A stretch of 16,714 bases of DNA from Ktedonobacteraceae bacterium (lineage in GTDB: Bacteria > Chloroflexota > Ktedonobacteria > Ktedonobacterales > Ktedonobacteraceae): assembly GCA_014896635.1 (NCBI GenBank), contig JADBKA010000102.1, positions 1 through 16,714 on the forward strand, read 5' to 3'. The notes below the pieces were generated by a model. The model was not told the DNA's origin, ran no database searches, and worked only from the letters and a program-made list of their open reading frames with translations. The translations under genes and the position numbers were made by a program. Shown here piece after piece: positions 14,189 to 16,714 of this stretch; position 1 is the first letter of the stretch; the number at the start of each line of letters is the position of its first letter.

Positions 14189-14560
14189 ATGAACCCTCCA
14201 GGCTCCTCACTAACTGATCCACAACTACTTACGGACGATAACCTGTATTGACCGGTTACGCGACCCCTGCGTCCTTTCCACATGATAGTGTAACACAATA
14301 GCGGCTTTATAGCTGCCCGTTATGGCTGAATTTACTATTTTCTCTGGCGGAAAGGAAAAAATCAGGAACGGTCCCCGGCAGCATGTGATACGCAAGCCCA
14401 CAGACGACGTAATATAGATAGTCAGACACGTGGCATGGCAGTTTTCTGTGCAAGCTGCTACCAGCGTCAAACCCGCTGCCGGCGTCCTTCTATGGTGGCG
14501 TGGCGAAGAGTCATGAGACGCTCTCCACTGTATCTGGTATTTATCGAGGAGGTCATTTGC
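14189..14560. other. Intergenic region between divergent debranching and ABC-transporter genes
   Basis: This 372-base gap holds the ribosome binding sites of both genes (GGAGGG on minus near 14200; GAGGAGGT on plus at 14546-14553). A frame open from 14435 runs into the binding-protein gene, but its residues before 14561 look unlike a signal peptide and I do not count them. No riboswitch or convincing paired promoter boxes were recognised; TAATATAG around 14410 is a possible -10. Confidence 0.5.
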
Positions 14561-15508
14561 ATGTTTTCCCCCTTTCCCGGCCACAAAAAGCAGAAGCGCA
14601 CTGTTTTTCTGGCGCTGCCCGGCATTTTTACTGTATTTTTGCTGGTGCTGGCAGCCTGTGGTACGCCGGTCGCGTCAAATAATCCACCAGCCACCCCTAC
14701 CGGCGGTGCCAGCAAACCCTCTGTCGCTGCTCCTAAAAATCTGATTACGCCCGGCGTTCTTACGGTCGGCAGCGACACAACCTATCCGCCGCAGGAATAT
14801 ATTGATCCACAGACGCAAAAGCCGGCTGGTTTTGATATCGACCTCATCAACGCAATTGCTGCAAAGATGGGGCTACGCGCCAATGTTCAAACCGCCAATT
14901 TCGATACGATCATTGAGAGCCTGGCGGCCAAACGCTACGACGTTGTTATCTCTGCCGTGACCATCAATGAGGAGCGTAAGGCAAAGGCAGATTTCATCCC
15001 CTATTTTAACGCGGGTGAATCTCTGCTGGTGCGGAAAGGCAATCCTAAAAATATTAAGAGTGTTACTGACCTCTGCGGGTTGAACGCCGGTGTGCAGAAT
15101 GGCACTGTCGAACAGCCTGAACTGGAGAATGCCAGCAAGGACTGCAAGAAAGCGGGCAAGCCCGAAATCAAAATTACCGCCTTGAAGAATCAGACTGACG
15201 TGATCCAGCTCCTGGCAACCAACCGTGTCGATGCAACTTACCAGGACTCGCCGGTAACTGACTACTACCTCAAACAGCACTCCGACCAGTTTGAGGTGGG
15301 TGGTTCGGTTGTCAACGTTGCCCAGGAAGGCATTGTAGTACGCAAGGGCGATACTGAGATGTTCAATGCCATCCAGAGCGCCTTTAATCAGGTGAAGGCT
15401 GATGGCACCTATCGCTCTCTGATTGAGAAGTGGGGGCTGACAAGTGGCGCCATCGCCATCATTGATGAGCGGCCCAGGGCGACCGCCAGGGTCGCCCCTA
15501 CTATATAG
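14561..15508 (+). CDS. Amino-acid ABC transporter substrate-binding lipoprotein
   Basis: With the ATG at 14561 the protein has 315 residues and a clean type II signal peptide: KKQKR, then a hydrophobic run VFLALPGIFTVFLLVLAAC with lipid-anchor Cys33. GAGGAGGT 7 bases before this ATG decides the start. A Ser/Thr/Pro linker leads to an SBP_bac_3 domain: LTVGSDTTYPPQEY, KPAGFDIDLINAIAAKMG, FDTIIESLAAKRYDVVISAV, then NQTDVIQLLATNRVDA and GTYRSLIEKWG. It captures a polar amino acid (glutamine, histidine, arginine or a relative) outside the membrane and delivers it to the permease encoded next. Ligand specificity cannot be fixed from sequence. Confidence 0.92.
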   Translation: MFSPFPGHKKQKRTVFLALPGIFTVFLLVLAACGTPVASNNPPATPTGGASKPSVAAPKNLITPGVLTVGSDTTYPPQEYIDPQTQKPAGFDIDLINAIAAKMGLRANVQTANFDTIIESLAAKRYDVVISAVTINEERKAKADFIPYFNAGESLLVRKGNPKNIKSVTDLCGLNAGVQNGTVEQPELENASKDCKKAGKPEIKITALKNQTDVIQLLATNRVDATYQDSPVTDYYLKQHSDQFEVGGSVVNVAQEGIVVRKGDTEMFNAIQSAFNQVKADGTYRSLIEKWGLTSGAIAIIDERPRATARVAPTI

Positions 15509-15524
15509 GATAGGATTAGGAAGC

Positions 15525-15572
15525 AGCGGGCAAATTTCCAGAAGGCAAATGTTTCCTGAACTTTTGCCCGCT
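15525..15572. terminator. 10-bp inverted repeat between binding-protein and permease genes
   Basis: AGCGGGCAAA (15525-15534) and TTTGCCCGCT (15563-15572) are perfect reverse complements around a 28-base loop, followed by AATCTTTTAT. It sits 16 bases after the binding-protein stop. It could be a partial terminator or a stabilising stem that lowers downstream expression, a common arrangement after binding-protein genes. Confidence 0.45.
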
Positions 15573-15601
15573 CAAATCTTTTATGCAGCGACAAACTGTG
15601 G

Positions 15602-15607
15602 TACAAT
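15602..15607 (+). promoter_or_regulatory. Possible internal -10 box before the permease gene
   Basis: TACAAT is a good -10 box, but the -35 position (TTTTAT, 15579-15584) is poor. A separate promoter for the permease-ATPase pair is therefore possible, not certain. Confidence 0.25.
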
Positions 15608-15723
15608 AGCCGGCAATAAACAGAATCGGGGCCAGATATTTATGCCTGCCGGGCGCCTGAAAGAATCGGTCATAGTTTCAGAGTTTGCCGGTAACTGGCT
15701 AATCAGTGCGAGGAGGGCCTCAC

Positions 15724-16488
15724 ATGTTCCGCTGGGAAGTTGTCGGCCAGTATCTTTTTTCTAGCCTGTTCCTCTATGCCGCCTGGACCACATTGTGGTT
15801 ATCGGTCGTTGCCCAATCTATGGGTGTGATCATCGGTCTGTTCCTGGCGCTCATGCGCATGTCACGCTTCCCCTGGCTCTCGTGGCCTGCCCGCGCCTAT
15901 ATCTGGCTGTTCAGGGGCAGCCCTTTGCTGGTACAGATCCTGATTTTTTATTTTGGCATCCCGCAACTTTTTCCCGCCTCAACACAGTTTCTTACTAAAG
16001 AGGTAGTTGTCCTGCTGGCATTCTCGCTCAACGAAGGCGCCTACATGGCCGAGATTGTGCGCGCCGGCATTGAATCGGTCGATCCCGGCCAGATGGAAGC
16101 GGCAAAGTCGCTCGGTATGCGCTATAGCCTGGCGATGAGATGGATCATCTTGCCGCAGGCGGCGCGTGTCATCGTTCCCCCGCTGGGGAACGAATTCAAC
16201 AATATGTTGAAGTCTACCTCGCTTGCAGCCGTCATCGGGCTGCTAGAACTGACCGGCACGGCCCAGATCTACGGTTCGCAAGGCTTCGTCGTCTTTGAAC
16301 TGCTGATCGTCGCAACGTTCTGGTATCTCCTGTTGACAACGATCTGGGAGTATCTCCAGCACTGGATCGAGAATCGCCTCGATCCCAACCGCACGACGGC
16401 AGCCGAATTGTTAGAACAGGAGAAGAAGGGCTGGGTCCAGCGCCTGACCGGAGTCAGCACTCCGGTCGGCTCGTCGCGTGTCCACTGA
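15724..16488 (+). CDS. Amino-acid ABC transporter permease (HisM/GlnP type)
   Basis: The protein is 254 residues from ATG 15724, chosen because GAGGAGGG lies 7 bases before it; a GTG 18 bases upstream is less likely. It has the polar amino-acid permease outline with about five membrane helices: first YAAWTTLWLSVVAQSMGVII, then YIWLFRGSPLLVQILIFYFG and the cytoplasmic EAA loop MEAAKSLGMRYSLAMRWIIL followed by PQAARVIVPPLGNEFNN, which docks with the ATPase. It forms the channel for the amino acid delivered by the lipoprotein encoded upstream. The ATPase gene follows 17 bases later, so the two are one operon. Confidence 0.93.
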   Translation: MFRWEVVGQYLFSSLFLYAAWTTLWLSVVAQSMGVIIGLFLALMRMSRFPWLSWPARAYIWLFRGSPLLVQILIFYFGIPQLFPASTQFLTKEVVVLLAFSLNEGAYMAEIVRAGIESVDPGQMEAAKSLGMRYSLAMRWIILPQAARVIVPPLGNEFNNMLKSTSLAAVIGLLELTGTAQIYGSQGFVVFELLIVATFWYLLLTTIWEYLQHWIENRLDPNRTTAAELLEQEKKGWVQRLTGVSTPVGSSRVH

Positions 16489-16505
16489 GAGGAGAGAAGA
16501 GAGAA

Positions 16506-16714
16506 GTGACAAACAGTGCTTCACAAGAAAATGCAGTACAGGAGATGGTACGTGGTGAGCAAATTGTCAAGCGTTTTGGCAATCTGACAGTCCTCAACGA
16601 CATTGACTTCTCAGTGAAGCGCGGCCAGGCCGTTGTCGTGATCCGGCCGAGTGGTTCAGGGAAGACAACGCTACTGCGCTGCATCAACCACCTGGAGAAG
16701 ATCGATAGCGGGCG
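16506..16714 (+). CDS. Amino-acid ABC transporter ATP-binding protein (GlnQ/ArtP type), cut by window edge
   Basis: From GTG 16506 the frame reads, after a short variable start, EQIVKRFGNLTVLNDIDFSV and then VVVIRPSGSGKTTLLRCINH and LEKIDSG. This is the start of a polar amino-acid transporter ATPase: the A-loop and Walker A regions, with the rest beyond the window. AGGAGAG lies about 11 bases before the start. The first glycine of Walker A (usual I-G-P-S-G-S-G-K) is Arg here. The second and third glycines and Lys-Thr are kept. It would energise import through the preceding permease. Confidence 0.9.
   Translation, partial: MTNSASQENAVQEMVRGEQIVKRFGNLTVLNDIDFSVKRGQAVVVIRPSGSGKTTLLRCINHLEKIDSG

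Noticed and set aside
14435..14560. Upstream extension of the binding-protein gene
   Set aside because: The residues before 14561 (basic, Cys-rich) would spoil the signal peptide, and the strong GAGGAGGT site points to ATG 14561.

Overview
The window reads like a piece of a Chloroflexota genome, most likely of the class Ktedonobacteria. This is inferred from gene content, not from a marker gene. It combines an Rpn-type recombination-promoting nuclease with a Lys-Glu-Gly repeat tail, a single-chain archaeal/bacterial-type glycogen debranching protein, several lipoproteins with classic lipoboxes, and many small degenerate mobile-element pieces between housekeeping genes. No rRNA, tRNA or CRISPR array was recognised.

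Layout. 1-509: the start of a crotonase-fold (enoyl-CoA hydratase) gene on + abuts, at about base 165, the start of a FemAB-like aminoacyltransferase gene on -; both are cut at the same point. 516-1076 (-): a RimJ/RimL-like GNAT acetyltransferase, which forms a two-gene operon with the FemAB gene. 1231-2163 (-): a decayed locus, with a small multi-pass membrane protein carrying a frameshift and a MerR-family regulator lacking its DNA-binding start; the two frames meet at a seven-G run. 2248-3974 (+): an intact TetR regulator and medium-chain (quinone-type) oxidoreductase, each preceded by a copy of the same palindromic operator. 4130-5395 (-): a lipoprotein beta-propeller. 5757-7906 (+): ruvB and queA, overlapping by 19 bases, behind a good sigma-70-type promoter with a LexA-like site. 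7968-8930 (-): the full-length Rpn nuclease gene. 9309-10073 (+): an exported TPM-domain protein with a glycine-rich tail. 10161-10640: a run of hairpins followed by the 3' part of an IS630-family transposase. 10678-11184 (-): a second GNAT. 11367-11759 (-): a truncated second copy of the Rpn C-terminus. 11804-14188 (-): the debranching protein. 14561-16714 (+): an amino-acid ABC transporter operon (binding lipoprotein, permease, ATPase), with the ATPase cut by the window edge.

How the parts work together. The clearest functional units are (i) the TetR/oxidoreductase pair, probably an electrophile- or quinone-responsive detoxification switch; (ii) ruvB-queA, pairing Holliday-junction branch migration with tRNA queuosine synthesis, with a plausible SOS input; and (iii) the polar amino-acid importer. 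Everything between about 7.97 and 11.8 kb looks like an accessory segment assembled from mobile fragments, and the first 2.2 kb shows truncation and decay.

No obviously new multi-gene system is present. The most interesting leads are the paired TetR operators with a predicted leaderless tetR message, the LexA-like boxes and 13-bp inverted repeat at ruvB, the hairpin cluster at 10161-10302, the DnaA-box palindrome at 11758-11784, and a debranching protein that departs from its family at several normally conserved active-site motifs.
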